A stretch of DNA of 64,000 bases from Elysia chlorotica (Eukaryota > Mollusca > Gastropoda > Plakobranchidae): contig RQTK01000141.1 in assembly GCA_003991915.1 (NCBI GenBank), forward strand, positions 82,816 through 146,815, written 5' to 3'. Under the pieces are notes generated by a model. It searched no databases, had not been told where the DNA came from, and saw nothing but the letters and a program-made list of their open reading frames with translations. Below, one piece after another: positions 1 through 9,233 of this stretch (the stretch's first letter is position 1; each line of letters opens with the position of its first letter). The position numbers and the translations under genes were made by a program.

Positions 1-493
1 GCTTCCCGAATTATTGGCCGTGAACTGACGTCTTTCAAAGACATGTATTTTTTACAAGTATTAAAAAAGCTAAATTTATCACATCAGACACAAACCATCC
101 TCTACATAGTGAATACGAAACGTTAAAAAGAAGCAACAGACTATTATCAAAAAGAGCAAGAACAGATAGATACAAAAACTCATTTATACCAGCATCCAAT
201 TAGGCGGCTGCAAAATAGCTTTAACTAGAGCGGGGCGAACGTTGGTCTCCGGATCGGGAGAATCGCAGTCGGGAACTTTGTGTTTGTATGCAGTATTAAA
301 TGTATTCTTGTATAATGCGTGAAGAGTTGTGTGTTTGAAATCGCTCATTATATTTATTATCATTATTATCATTATTATCATCACTATTTTTTATGTCACA
401 CATGTACAACTGGTGCATTTATGTATATTCTCGTATGACCAATAAAAATTTCCCTATGGGATAATAAAGGATTATCTTATCTTATCTTATCTT
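1..493 (+). mobile_element. 3' end of a decayed non-LTR retrotransposon with TTATC tail
   Basis: Plus-strand translation around 100-210 gives a basic stretch ending in RYKNSFIPAS, the kind of C-terminus (N-S-F-I-P-A/S) typical of jockey/CR1-like LINE reverse transcriptase polyproteins. It is followed after about 260 bases by a pentamer tail, TTATC repeated (472-493), typical of a LINE 3' end. The frame is broken near the end (stop right after the S-F-I-P-A-S region). The upstream body lies outside the window. The family is judged by eye. Confidence 0.55.
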
Positions 494-497
494 TTAC

Positions 498-499
<2 letters not shown>

Positions 500-528
<29 letters not shown>

Positions 529-530
529 GT
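500..530. repeat. (TG)n microsatellite
   Basis: About 14-15 perfect TG units, placed between the tail of the plus-strand LINE remnant and the truncated end of the minus-strand LINE remnant. Confidence 0.95.
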
Positions 531-1930
531 GTTTTGTTTGTGGACCAAATACGCGGTTTGAGCTTCAGTGCTTCTGTGTTTAATGTAGCCTGATTGAGAG
601 TCATTGAAAATGTGATTTTCCTCGACATTTTTGTATGCCAATAATATGTTTTTCATCATGCTCTCCATGGTTTTACTGATGCAGCCGAGGAGACTTTTTT
701 TCATGCCTTGGTCTCCTTTTCTTGAGAATAGGAATTCGTTTGCGTCTCGCCATTCTTCTGGAAAAATGCCCCGCATCCATGACAAGTTAAATATTCTGAG
801 AAGCTCAATTTTTCATTAAGTACCAGGTCCCGAAAGCTTTCTTGTTTTTCAGTTTAACTATTGCTTGTTCTAGTTTAATAATGTTAAAAGGTTTGAAGGG
901 TTAACTGAGTCTGTTGAAAGAATCTGGTCTTTTCAAAGACTTCTTGACTTTCTTCGTATGTCAGCACCTCCTACTCTAGATATTATTCGGATCGTGCTTC
1001 CATTTGGACGATGCTGGACTAACTCATAAACGGACAATCGTGTCTTACTTTTTCAACTGTAGCTTTATCAGACCCGGAAGCTTTCTTGCTTTTCAGTTTA
1101 GCTATTGATTGATGAAACTCACCAATTGACACTGATTTTCCCCCCCTCATTGTGGCTTATAATTCAGTACATTGGATTTTTTGTGTATTCCAATTTGAAG
1201 TCATTTTATTTGACGATGTACTTAAATATTAAATTTTTCTAAGGATAAGCTAATAGTTATAGGCGTTTTATTACTTACACCAAGTTGTTTTCGCACGCTG
1301 TGCTCCATGTTGTGCTCGATGTCTCCTATAGCTATTGCAATGTCTGGAGTGTTTTGGCAGTAGCTATCAATCTCTGAAATGCTTTGGATTCCGCATCTCC
1401 GGGAGTAAAATGTGGTGGGTGTAAGATCATCTGGATTAAATATAAGAATAAGATTATGTTCAATCATTCATTATTCGATAATATCCCCTCCACGGGTCCT
1501 CATTAATGAGTAATCCCATGTGGAAGCGTGGGCATTTAAGTCTCACACGATAAGATGCCGGTTTTCTGTCTTGTAGAGAGCCTGTCGATGAGTTTTTTTT
1601 AGCACTAGAATAGTAGAAGTCAGTTATGTAGCTGGCTTATAGTTTTTTTTTTTATTATCAAAAAGACAGTAGAAGTCAATAATGTAGATGGGGTATGGAG
1701 TAGTAAAGACTGCATTGTGACATGTTCAGTCTCACCTAATAAGCTTTGAATTTCAGTCGAAGAAAGATGTTTTTACACGATGTGGTGGCTCCATCTTTGT
1801 GGCCTCTTCTGTCAAGCCTAAAAATCTCGTAGCCCTAAACTGTTTCCTGGATTAAAATGCGTTTCTCGAACACACAGGATATCTACCGCGTTGATTAAGA
1901 GAAAATGTTGAGCTAACTTTTTCCCGAGAT
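520..1930 (-). mobile_element. Decayed LINE (endonuclease and reverse transcriptase remnants)
   Basis: Read on the minus strand from about 1900 downwards. Near 1880-1830 is an endonuclease-like stretch containing DILCVRETHFNPG. At 1545-1485 is DLNAHASTW followed by RTRGGDII, matching the conserved GD-F/L-NAHH...TRG region of LINE AP-endonucleases. At 1467-1222 is the later part of that domain (NLILIFNPDDLTPTTF). From 785 to 540 comes the start of the reverse transcriptase: IFPEEWRDAN, KGDQG, LLGCISKTMESMM, SQSGYIKHRSTEAQ. Between these, 820-1130 carries two similar pieces (IVKLKNKKA and IAKLKSKKASG) that look like a duplicated pre-RT linker. Frameshifts and stops break every domain, and the catalytic RT box is missing. 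It is dead. Confidence 0.75.
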
Positions 1931-2024
1931 CCCTTCAGAATTTCAGCGTAAAATTTAAATTGTCTGCAAGTCTGCAGGGCCAGTGGCTACATATACTAGA
2001 CTTTCCAAACATCAAAACACACCA

Positions 2025-2025
2025 G

Positions 2026-2095
<70 letters not shown>

Positions 2096-2099
2096 GCAA

Positions 2100-2156
<57 letters not shown>

Positions 2157-2157
2157 A
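2025..2157. repeat. (AAC)n microsatellite
   Basis: A nearly pure CAA/AAC array of about 44 units with one CAGCAAAAA interruption near 2095-2101. All frames through it are open (poly-Q, poly-N, poly-L in reverse), so ORFs here are artefacts of the repeat. Confidence 0.97.
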
Positions 2158-2267
2158 TAGAAGCAAACAAGTGTGTTATGACAACCGTTTTGCATCTCTC
2201 TAATGCCTTTGATCACGTAAATAGCTTCACGTAGATTTTCATTAAACTATTACGTAAAATTCACCAA

Positions 2268-2445
2268 ACGTCTAACAAATTTACGTGCTGTCATATAGAG
2301 ACAGTGCGAGTTTACCATGACTCCTTTCTGAGCCGATCACAATACTGACACCGATCTAACCAGTAAGGGATGAAATTGGACAAATACATTTTTCACCAAT
2401 CCTGGTATTCCAGAGACCAACGCTCTACCACTCGCGCCAATCGGT
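2268..2445 (-). mobile_element. tRNA-derived SINE copy
   Basis: Member of the SINE family recurring through the window. On the minus strand the head at 2445-2410 reads GGCGCGAGTGGTAGAGCG, a classical tRNA A-box-like sequence. It is followed by the shared body (AATTTCATCCCTTACTGG, GGTGTCAG) and by the segment resembling CTATATGACAGCACGTAAAT. The 3' tail is truncated. The tRNA-like head makes RNA polymerase III ancestry likely; this copy is diverged. Confidence 0.7.
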
Positions 2446-2604
2446 CCCCCGGTATAAGCTCAGTAGAAATCTGACCCTGGTTGCCCTCTTCGTACAGCCA
2501 TGCACTGGAAGTTAGCCCGTAGAACTGCGGGTTGTTACAAATGTTTGTTTTTTTGCGCCCCAGAGAATTAATAAAAAGTCTTAAAGTTGATATGAGTTGG
2601 TTTA

Positions 2605-2695
2605 AAGTCCAATGTCAGCACTATATAGTGATGTCTGGCAATTTTATGTGCTGCCACACACGAGACAGGACCGTCTCCACCACAGGATATAAAGT
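2605..2695 (-). mobile_element. Truncated SINE copy (tail half)
   Basis: Contains CCAATGTCAGCACTATATAG and TGTGCTGCCACACACGAGAC, both diagnostic of the tail half of the same SINE family seen at 3836, 8772 and 44858. The tRNA-like head is absent. Confidence 0.65.
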
Positions 2696-2699
2696 TTCG

Positions 2700-3597
2700 C
2701 AGAAGCACAAGCACCACTTCGAAAGTGTACAAAGAGCACCCATTTTCTTTCCGAAAAAAATGCTTGTCTAGTGTAATAATGGCGGCGAGTTAAAAGAAAT
2801 TTAAATATTAAAATTTGATGTAACAGGAATAGGGTATGTGTTTTTTCTCATGCGCATCGGTTTTGTATTATGGATTAGATAAAATATCAATCGTGAACGC
2901 GTTTTAAGCTTGTTGTCATTGAAAGGGAAAAATGTTTTATCTTGAACATGTACATTTTTTTAACGACTTTCTTGTCGCGTTTGTGCTTCTGCTAATTTTT
3001 TAATCCTGTGGTCCCCACTATTGGGTAGACATCGCTCCGATCTATCCATCTACCACGACCCCAATAGGGCAACTCATCCCGTGGAACCGATAGTGTGGAC
3101 GAGAAAATCTGAGTTTTTCGTCATTCCATCGTATCGGGGGACTCATTTTTTTCGTGTGCATTGGTTTCTAAAGATTAAGGTGCCATTGTTTCCAAGCTTA
3201 TCTCGGATGATAAGTTCAGCGTTGCATTAGCTTATAACTCGTTCCAAGCCTAACCGAGTCTTTAAGTTTACCACCACAACGTTGTACTTGAGACCTGCTA
3301 GTGATATGGGTTTCTGGTCACGCCTTTATACTATATCATCTAATTAACTGTGTCTTTGATAATGACATTCCTAAACTTTTGATGGTAAGATGGGCATTTC
3401 CTCTATTTTTTCCAGGCACTTTCTAATGTGTGGAACTATTGAGCAAATAAATCTTTGTGCATTTTTAGTTTGGTCTTATTTTTTATTTCACCATATTAAC
3501 ACCACGACGACGAACAGCTTTCAGTTTTTTTTAAATCTACAAAAAACTATATACTTAAGCATTATGTTTTCCTCCTTTTGCGTTTGAGGGGAAAAGA
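2700..3597. other. Non-coding spacer
   Basis: AT-rich unique-looking sequence with only short chance ORFs. The segment 3005-3240 is less AT-rich and may be an old repeat fragment. No splice-flanked reading frame was recognised. Confidence 0.5.
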
Positions 3598-3835
3598 GGG
3601 TAGGGCGCATGTGGTTTTGGGTTGGTCTCCCAACCGGAAGATCACCGGTTTGAAACCCATGATCGTTCGAAACTGTCCGATTTGGCCCTCTACTGATTGG
3701 GTCGGTGTCGGTATGTTATCTGTGAGACGAGTCCTGTTACACATGTCTGCACTGTTTCTGTGTGGCAGTACTTACAGTTGTCTCAGGACCCGACCAGGAT
3801 ATAACCTCGCTGCTGTAATCGGATAAGTGAAGTGA
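3598..3835 (+). mobile_element. tRNA-derived SINE copy, forward
   Basis: The head at 3603-3660 contains GGTTTGAAACCC, a B-box-like motif. The family body follows (ACTGATTGGGTCGGTGTC, TGTGTGGCAGTACTTACA, TCAGGACCCGACCAGGATAT). The copy ends directly against a second copy in reverse orientation, giving a tail-to-tail pair. Confidence 0.75.
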
Positions 3836-4082
3836 AGTGCAAGTGTTGCTAAGCGTCCAACTTCAGCACTATATAGTCCACTCCTGTGGACGGGCCCCAA
3901 GACCAACGTCTGACGAATCTACGTGCCACATAGACAGTGCGTGGATACAATGACTATCTAGGCTAATCACATTATGCTGACACCGAGGCTACCACTAGGG
4001 GACGAAACCGCCAGAGCGGAGCCCTAGTCATGGACCTCCTGCTAGAAAACTTGATCTAACCCAGGGCTACCGCGCCACCCTC
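3836..4082 (-). mobile_element. tRNA-derived SINE copy, reverse
   Basis: Starts with the family tail (CGTCCAACTTCAGCACTATA), continues through GGACGGGCCCCAAGAC and ACCACTAGGGGACGAAA, and ends at 4040-4082 with a tRNA-like head whose reverse complement reads GGTGGCGCGGTAGCCCTGGG. Tail-to-tail with the 3598-3835 copy. Confidence 0.75.
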
Positions 4083-4301
4083 AGTGTTTGGGAGACAAAT
4101 ATTCCTGAAAAGATTTGCAGTTGTTCAGCCTAAACATTAAGCTTTCAATAACCTAAGGAACACAGTGAAACACGAATAAGCTTTTTTTTTTTTTAAGTAA
4201 GCGAAAATGGTTTTTCAAAAACTTTATTGGCTTGATCCCCATAAGTGGCTTTTCTTTTTAAAAGTGCATTTTGATAAGCTTATATATTGACGAAGGGTGA
4301 T

Positions 4302-4304
<3 letters not shown>

Positions 4305-4378
<74 letters not shown>

Positions 4379-4452
4379 CAGGCAGAGAGACACAGACAGG
4401 CAGACAAGAGAGAAGAGGCATACAAGACAGATAGACAAACAGACAGACAGAC
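4305..4452. repeat. (GA)n tract grading into CAGA repeats
   Basis: Perfect GA from about 4306 to 4371, then purine-rich CAGA/GACAGACA sequence to 4452. ORFs here are low-complexity artefacts. Confidence 0.95.
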
Positions 4453-5036
4453 AGAATGAAAGTGGTGAGTTTGATAGCGAAAGAAAGAAAGGCCCGAGTG
4501 GCAAAGTGAGGCAATAATTATAGATGAGGAACACGAGTAAACAATAATGGCTGTAACGTGTACATTATGTCTGCGGGGGAAGATATGGGGGGAGGAGGAC
4601 GAGGGGGAGAAGAAGAAAAAGAAGAAACTGATGTAATCGTAGCGGGTTGATAGACGAGTTAAAATTTCAGATCAAGAAACAATATCGATAAAATTGGCTT
4701 TAATGATTTAAAATTGGTTTTCGTTTTTAACATTCCATAAAATAATGTAAAAAAAACGTATTTACAACATTTTAGCAATAATTCCTAAAAAAAAAATAAT
4801 ACTGGGATATAAAAACAGTATTCAAAGCGACTTTTTGAGTCATTAACTTAGTTAACTTAGTTATCTTAAGTACCTTTCATTAGATATTACCAGTAATGAA
4901 ATAAAGTAGTAATGATTATTGCAAGTCGGTATCAATTGATTTAGATTATCACAGCTGAGTATAATAAAAAGTGTTTGGTTTCTTTTGGATATGTGTTAAA
5001 GTTATTTTTAAAGCTATTGGGCGTTATAATAAATGT
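4453..5036. other. 3' flank of the minus-strand NHL-like gene
   Basis: AT-rich non-coding DNA immediately downstream (leftwards) of the stop codon at 5037-5039, so it probably contains the 3' UTR. Read on the minus strand, the clearest AATAAA-type signal I see is further away, near 4222-4227. No other gene is visible. Confidence 0.45.
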
Positions 5037-8000
5037 TCATTTGCTATGCAATAGTTCGAAAATCCGAATGTTCGGCTTTGTAAAAGGGGGAGCGGCATTG
5101 TGAGGCACACCCTCGTTGAATACAAAGAGTCGTCCCTTAGTATCGAAGACCAAAGCATTTGGACGATCTAGCGCATGCGTGGGGAAGTCCAGATTAGTGA
5201 GATACTCCCCGTCTGAGCTAAACAGCTGGAACTGGTTTTTGTCCTTGCAGCAGGCGACAATCGTGTCAGAGAATTCCGTGATGTTCCAGCTACTCTTGGG
5301 GTCCGGATCGAGAGGCACTCGGAATCTGATTACACCATTCTGACACACGCCCACCAAAATAAAGCCATCTGTTTCTGAGGTTTCGGTGAAGACAATGCGA
5401 CCGGCTTTCGGCGTGAAGCACAACACCTCTGGCCTGTGTTGTGTTTGCACTACAGTCATCGTCTCCATCCTGTCATCTAGGATCTTTACGATGTCAACCC
5501 GTTTTTGGAAGAAGCAACTGCAGGCGATAATTTTTTCTTCTATGTATGCAATTGCCATGTACTGTCTCAAACAGTTTACTTCGTACATAAACTCTGGACT
5601 ATTGTTTTCTCGAACACACTTCACGCATGTCAGTTTATTCCGATCGCGCGCTACGACCACCGTAGTACTGTCCAGCTTGCACATAAAAAACGGCTGGTTT
5701 ATCCACAAGTTTAGAAATCCCGTAGTAACAGCTGTTGGTTTGCCTTTCTGGCTTTCGCGAATGATGAATTTTTTCACAACGCAATTTTGTATGTCCAGAG
5801 CCATGAGCAAACCTTCTCCCTCAAGAAAAACTAACGAGTTAATGCCAGACAGATGTTTATCTGAAGTCATCTGTGGAAAAGCTTGGGCCAATTGGCTCAC
5901 TTTAGTTCTACGTTGGAGGAATGTTGGGTCATTTGCAACCACTGATGATGAGCTGTTGGCGTCTTTTTGATAGGGGTTTGGGGGTTTCCGCAAAGAACGC
6001 CTTCCTGGCTGTCTGAAAGTTGCACGCCCGATGTGTCCCCTGTATGGGTTATGTTGCCAGGACCCTCTACGTTTAAAATCAGTTTGTTCGTATGATGAAT
6101 TGTAAAAAGGAGGTCCACTATCACCCCCCTCTAGGTTTGATCTATACTGGTACTTCCACTGGTTCGTCTCTCTGTAAAACTGAAAGTCAAGTGAGGATCC
6201 ATTCAACTGTTGCATAATATTTCGGGCATCCAGTACAAAGCTACCGTCTTCACGTTGCGTTACAAAGGGACTAGTTTCAAACATCCGACGGCTCCATTGT
6301 GCGTCACGACTTGTGCAACCACCTCCTGATATGTTGCCCTGGTAATGGTAATGCTGTTGGTGCTGGTCCTGATGTGGAATGAAACCTGGGCCGTTAAATG
6401 TGGATCCAGCATGGTGTTTCTCGTGAGGTCCGGGCCCACTTGGGGAACACATTTCCGTGAAATCGGTTTGCGCGGATGAGTTTTGAACTTCATGCTCATC
6501 GTTTCTGCTAGATTCTCCTTTGGTGTCATCTTTACTCACGGCATCACCAGATGGTTCCGTTTCGTCTAGATCGATTGTGAGAATTTTAGCGCAGTCGTGG
6601 TTGGTCGTGGGACTACTTGGTAGCTGACTTATCTCCACAACCAATTTCTTAGGGATTTCGGTCAGTTTTTTAGTTTGATCAACGGCTTCATTGGCAGAGC
6701 CGCGGTTGATTTGGTTTAAAGGTTCCCTTTGGGACACAGCTTGTGTCTTTCCACAGCTAGGAGATGGATTATCATTTGAAACGTTCGCACCAGATGGGGG
6801 AATTTCATCAGCGTTAACGGCATCCTGCAGAACTGAGGCTTCAGATATTGAGACACTACTTGGACCGTTCAGTTGTGACTGGTGGGTCACCTCACTGTTA
6901 TTGACTGGATTAACCATCGAGTCGCCTGTAGTTTCTCCTTGGTTCCTGGTGTGACGCCAGCGTCTTCGAGTGCTGTTGTGCCATTGCTTGTTATACTGAG
7001 GATTGGGAGAAGGAATCCATTTCAGTTGTCCTTCTAACCTGTTAAGTAGATCAAACCAAGGATTAAGAAGTATTTTTAATACTTCGAAAACAATCAAATT
7101 TATTGAAGTGTTTGATTCCGTGTTGAAAAGATGCGTGTTTGTTTTCCAGGGTTCCAATTGGATAGGACTAGAGTTGAAAGTTGGCGCTTTTGGAATTGTG
7201 TTATCGCCAAACGTATCCTGACCGCTCCTAGCGTAGTTTCTTGCAGATTCTGGCTCCTGTCCTGCACTCTGATTCGAGTGTTCAATTCTAGAGCTTGGAT
7301 CTCCGCCTGGTGTTGATACTGCTGTATTTGCTGTGGGTGGCGCTGGAGACCTATGATTTCCAGATGCCGCTGGTTGATTGAAGAGCGATTGTTCCAGCCA
7401 TTCTGGAGGGCCTAGGCTAGGCGGGAGCTGTATAGCCTGAGGCATGTTTTTCCTGAAGTTGACGTTAACACGCTTGCCTGCCTCCCCTGGGTGCACCGTA
7501 ACGTAGATAGCAGAGTCTGGCTGCGCTGCAAGGCCGCCTGTAGGGTTTTGTAAACGAGTCTGTCTCTTGAATCTTTTACCTTCGAATCGCTCTTTTGGTA
7601 TTTTGTCTGCAAAGCTCACAAATGACGGCAGTAGTCTGTCCGTTTGATCCGTGAGGGCCTCTCTCTGATGTTCAGTAATTATCACCACGTTCGCTGCATT
7701 TGTGGCTCCATTCTTGTCGGATGGACATGGGAGAGAATCGCCAACCTCATTCAAACTCTCAAAACATGATGCGACTGAACCAAGTGCCCGCAAGGGAAAG
7801 ACTTTTAGATGTCTGGTTATGCTTTGCACTGCATCCTCTATCTGGTGTGTCAGATTCACTGCTACTTCCAGCTTCTCTCGGCTCAAATCCTCTGGCTCAG
7901 CTTGGCTGGTATCAGTGGTGGGGCAGATGGCGCTTTTAAGCTCGTACATAAACTTCTCAAGCGCTCGAAACACTCTCTGTAAATCCACGCCTTCTAAAAG

Positions 8001-8075
8001 TTCGAACATGTCTGTTTTCCACTGTGTGAACGTTCCTTCCAGAATATGAAACTCTGGCTGAATCTTTTCCGTCTC
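5037..8075 (-). CDS. Terminal coding exon of a TRIM-like coiled-coil / NHL-like beta-propeller protein
   Basis: Minus-strand terminal exon of 1,012 codons plus TGA. The acceptor is at 8077-8076 (pyrimidine-rich ...TTTTCAACCAG), and the first codons read ETEKIQPEFHILEGTF, before the first ATG at 8009. Residues 1-150 are helical, charged and coiled-coil-like. A long disordered S/N/P-rich linker follows. About 650-710 residues in is an Arg/Gly-rich patch (NPYRGHIGRATFRQPGRRSL), possibly nucleic-acid binding. The last 270 or so residues look like a weak six-bladed propeller; the final blade, RPNALVFDTKGRLFVF then IRIFEL, has the NHL pattern. Coiled coil, linker, then NHL is the order in TRIM2/TRIM71-type proteins, common in molluscs. 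RING and B-box exons are not in the window, so the TRIM assignment is inference. The absence of stops over 3 kb and a sensible splice site make the exon itself very likely real. Confidence 0.8.
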   Translation of the reverse strand, partial: ETEKIQPEFHILEGTFTQWKTDMFELLEGVDLQRVFRALEKFMYELKSAICPTTDTSQAEPEDLSREKLEVAVNLTHQIEDAVQSITRHLKVFPLRALGSVASCFESLNEVGDSLPCPSDKNGATNAANVVIITEHQREALTDQTDRLLPSFVSFADKIPKERFEGKRFKRQTRLQNPTGGLAAQPDSAIYVTVHPGEAGKRVNVNFRKNMPQAIQLPPSLGPPEWLEQSLFNQPAASGNHRSPAPPTANTAVSTPGGDPSSRIEHSNQSAGQEPESARNYARSGQDTFGDNTIPKAPTFNSSPIQLEPWKTNTHLFNTESNTSINLIVFEVLKILLNPWFDLLNRLEGQLKWIPSPNPQYNKQWHNSTRRRWRHTRNQGETTGDSMVNPVNNSEVTHQSQLNGPSSVSISEASVLQDAVNADEIPPSGANVSNDNPSPSCGKTQAVSQREPLNQINRGSANEAVDQTKKLTEIPKKLVVEISQLPSSPTTNHDCAKILTIDLDETEPSGDAVSKDDTKGESSRNDEHEVQNSSAQTDFTEMCSPSGPGPHEKHHAGSTFNGPGFIPHQDQHQQHYHYQGNISGGGCTSRDAQWSRRMFETSPFVTQREDGSFVLDARNIMQQLNGSSLDFQFYRETNQWKYQYRSNLEGGDSGPPFYNSSYEQTDFKRRGSWQHNPYRGHIGRATFRQPGRRSLRKPPNPYQKDANSSSSVVANDPTFLQRRTKVSQLAQAFPQMTSDKHLSGINSLVFLEGEGLLMALDIQNCVVKKFIIRESQKGKPTAVTTGFLNLWINQPFFMCKLDSTTVVVARDRNKLTCVKCVRENNSPEFMYEVNCLRQYMAIAYIEEKIIACSCFFQKRVDIVKILDDRMETMTVVQTQHRPEVLCFTPKAGRIVFTETSETDGFILVGVCQNGVIRFRVPLDPDPKSSWNITEFSDTIVACCKDKNQFQLFSSDGEYLTNLDFPTHALDRPNALVFDTKGRLFVFNEGVPHNAAPPFTKPNIRIFELLHSK

Positions 8076-8304
8076 CTGGTTGAAAAGAAAGCGTAAAATT
8101 AGAGATCATATAATGAAAAGTTACTACTATTTCAAAAACGTTACTTTGAACTTCTCTTGACAATTATATACAAAAACTATCAGAACATAGTTTCCCATTT
8201 CTAATGCTGAGACATTTACACTGCTCTATCATATTTTTGAATATTTGTAGGAATAGTAAGTCAAACTATATAACAAATTGCAAAAAGGTGAAAGGCGTCG
8301 TTTC

Positions 8305-8307
<3 letters not shown>

Positions 8308-8349
<42 letters not shown>
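8308..8349. repeat. Poly-A homopolymer
   Basis: About 42 consecutive A, in the intron between exons 8735-8604 and 8075-5037. Confidence 0.95.
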
Positions 8350-8351
<2 letters not shown>

Positions 8352-8603
8352 AGAAGTGGGAGGAAACCAATATTCGTTCCGGATTTAAGGTTCATATGGT
8401 ATAAGTAAGAATTAACTTTCCTTCACCAATAATAAGAACATTTAACTTCATTCTTGCTACTGCCAATATAGTTTAGCGTATTCCAGTAATGCATGTATCT
8501 ATTTTTTTTAAAATAAATACTTATGAGATAAAGGTAGCATCGTCGTCTTTCCTTACGAGCTGTAGTAATTTTATCAAGGATGTGTGGAAGAAAAACTGCT
8601 TAC

Positions 8604-8735
8604 CTTTGTTCCTGAGAGTTCTCTTTTAAAATTGCGCATTGCATCTTCCAGCTTTTCAGTGTATTTCTGTGCGGCTGATCTGCGCTGTCCCTCTTTCTTA
8701 TTTTTCCCCCTGCATTTCTGTTTTTGACGCCGTGA
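8604..8735 (-). CDS. Upstream coiled-coil exon of the same NHL-like gene
   Basis: A 132-nt (44-codon) internal exon. Acceptor TTTTCAG at 8742-8736 and donor AAAG|GTAAGC at 8604/8603. The frame enters and leaves in phase 0 and joins the next exon (acceptor at 8075, phase 0) without a break. It encodes a very basic start (SRRQKQKCRGKNKKEGQRR) followed by a helical stretch, YTEKLEDAMRNFKREL. This would be the beginning of the coiled coil. The intron to 8076 is 528 bases and holds a poly-A tract. The preceding exon must lie further right and was not identified. Confidence 0.75.
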
Positions 8736-8771
8736 CTGAAAAGTATAGATACGTTGAGTTAAATTGATTGC

Positions 8772-8965
8772 TTAACGCCCAACGTCAGCACTATATAATT
8801 ATGCTATATGGCCATGCACTAAGACTGATGTCTGATAATTTTTTGTACTACCACGCACGAAACAAGGTGGGGGTACCTGCACTCCTGTCTCACCAGTCAT
8901 ATTATACTGACATAGACCCAACCAGTGGCGGACGAAATTGAACAAATACATTTTTTGACGAAGCG
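8772..8965 (-). mobile_element. SINE copy, reverse
   Basis: Begins with the family tail CGCCCAACGTCAGCACTATA, then the body (GATGTCTGATAATTTTTTG, CTCCTGTCTCACCAGTCAT, CCCAACCAGTGGCGGACGAA). The head is not in the same orientation here. It lies just upstream of the 8604-8735 exon and probably inside an intron of that gene. Confidence 0.7.
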
Positions 8966-8999
8966 TGGGATAAAGCTTAGATATACATTAGCTTATACG

Positions 9000-9055
9000 G
9001 CGGTGCCGTGAATGGCCAATCGGGAGTCCGAGGTTCGAATCTCAGACGTTGCCTT
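9000..9055 (+). mobile_element. tRNA-like SINE head fragment
   Basis: GGCGGTGCCGTGAATGGCCA followed by GAGGTTCGAATCTCAGACG. The second part is a good B-box (GGTTCGAAYCY). There is no complete acceptor stem pairing, so it is read as a SINE head rather than a tRNA gene. Its orientation is opposite to the adjacent SINE body. Confidence 0.45.
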
Positions 9056-9233
9056 TTCCGTATTTGTTCTAGAAATCTTATAAATGTTAAAACTAATTAA
9101 AGATAACACTTCAATCAGTTAACTATCGGGAGCCGAATTTTTTGGACTATTACAGACATTCATTAAGTGTGACAGAAGCTTGAGTTTTAAAGACACAGCT
9201 GGGCAGAAACTACTCTTAGAGCGTAATGCTTGT

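Noticed and set aside
1935-2234. Poly-Leu, poly-Asn and poly-Gln frames over the AAC array
   Set aside because: All frames of a trinucleotide repeat are open; there is no start context, splice site or non-repeat coding signal.
4224-4534. RERERE/SLSLSL frames over GA/CT tracts (also 13043-13338, 45762-46222, 49218-49658, 59495-60293)
   Set aside because: Dinucleotide repeats are open in every frame; flanking residues show no conservation or gene structure.
5386-5970. 194-codon plus-strand frame
   Set aside because: Lies antisense to the NHL-like exon, whose frame is five times longer, splice-bounded and domain-bearing; it is a shadow.
9000-9055. Possible tRNA gene
   Set aside because: Has a B-box-like GGTTCGAATCT but no complete cloverleaf or acceptor stem; fits a SINE head better. 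The same applies to 21663, 45010-45068 and 63436.
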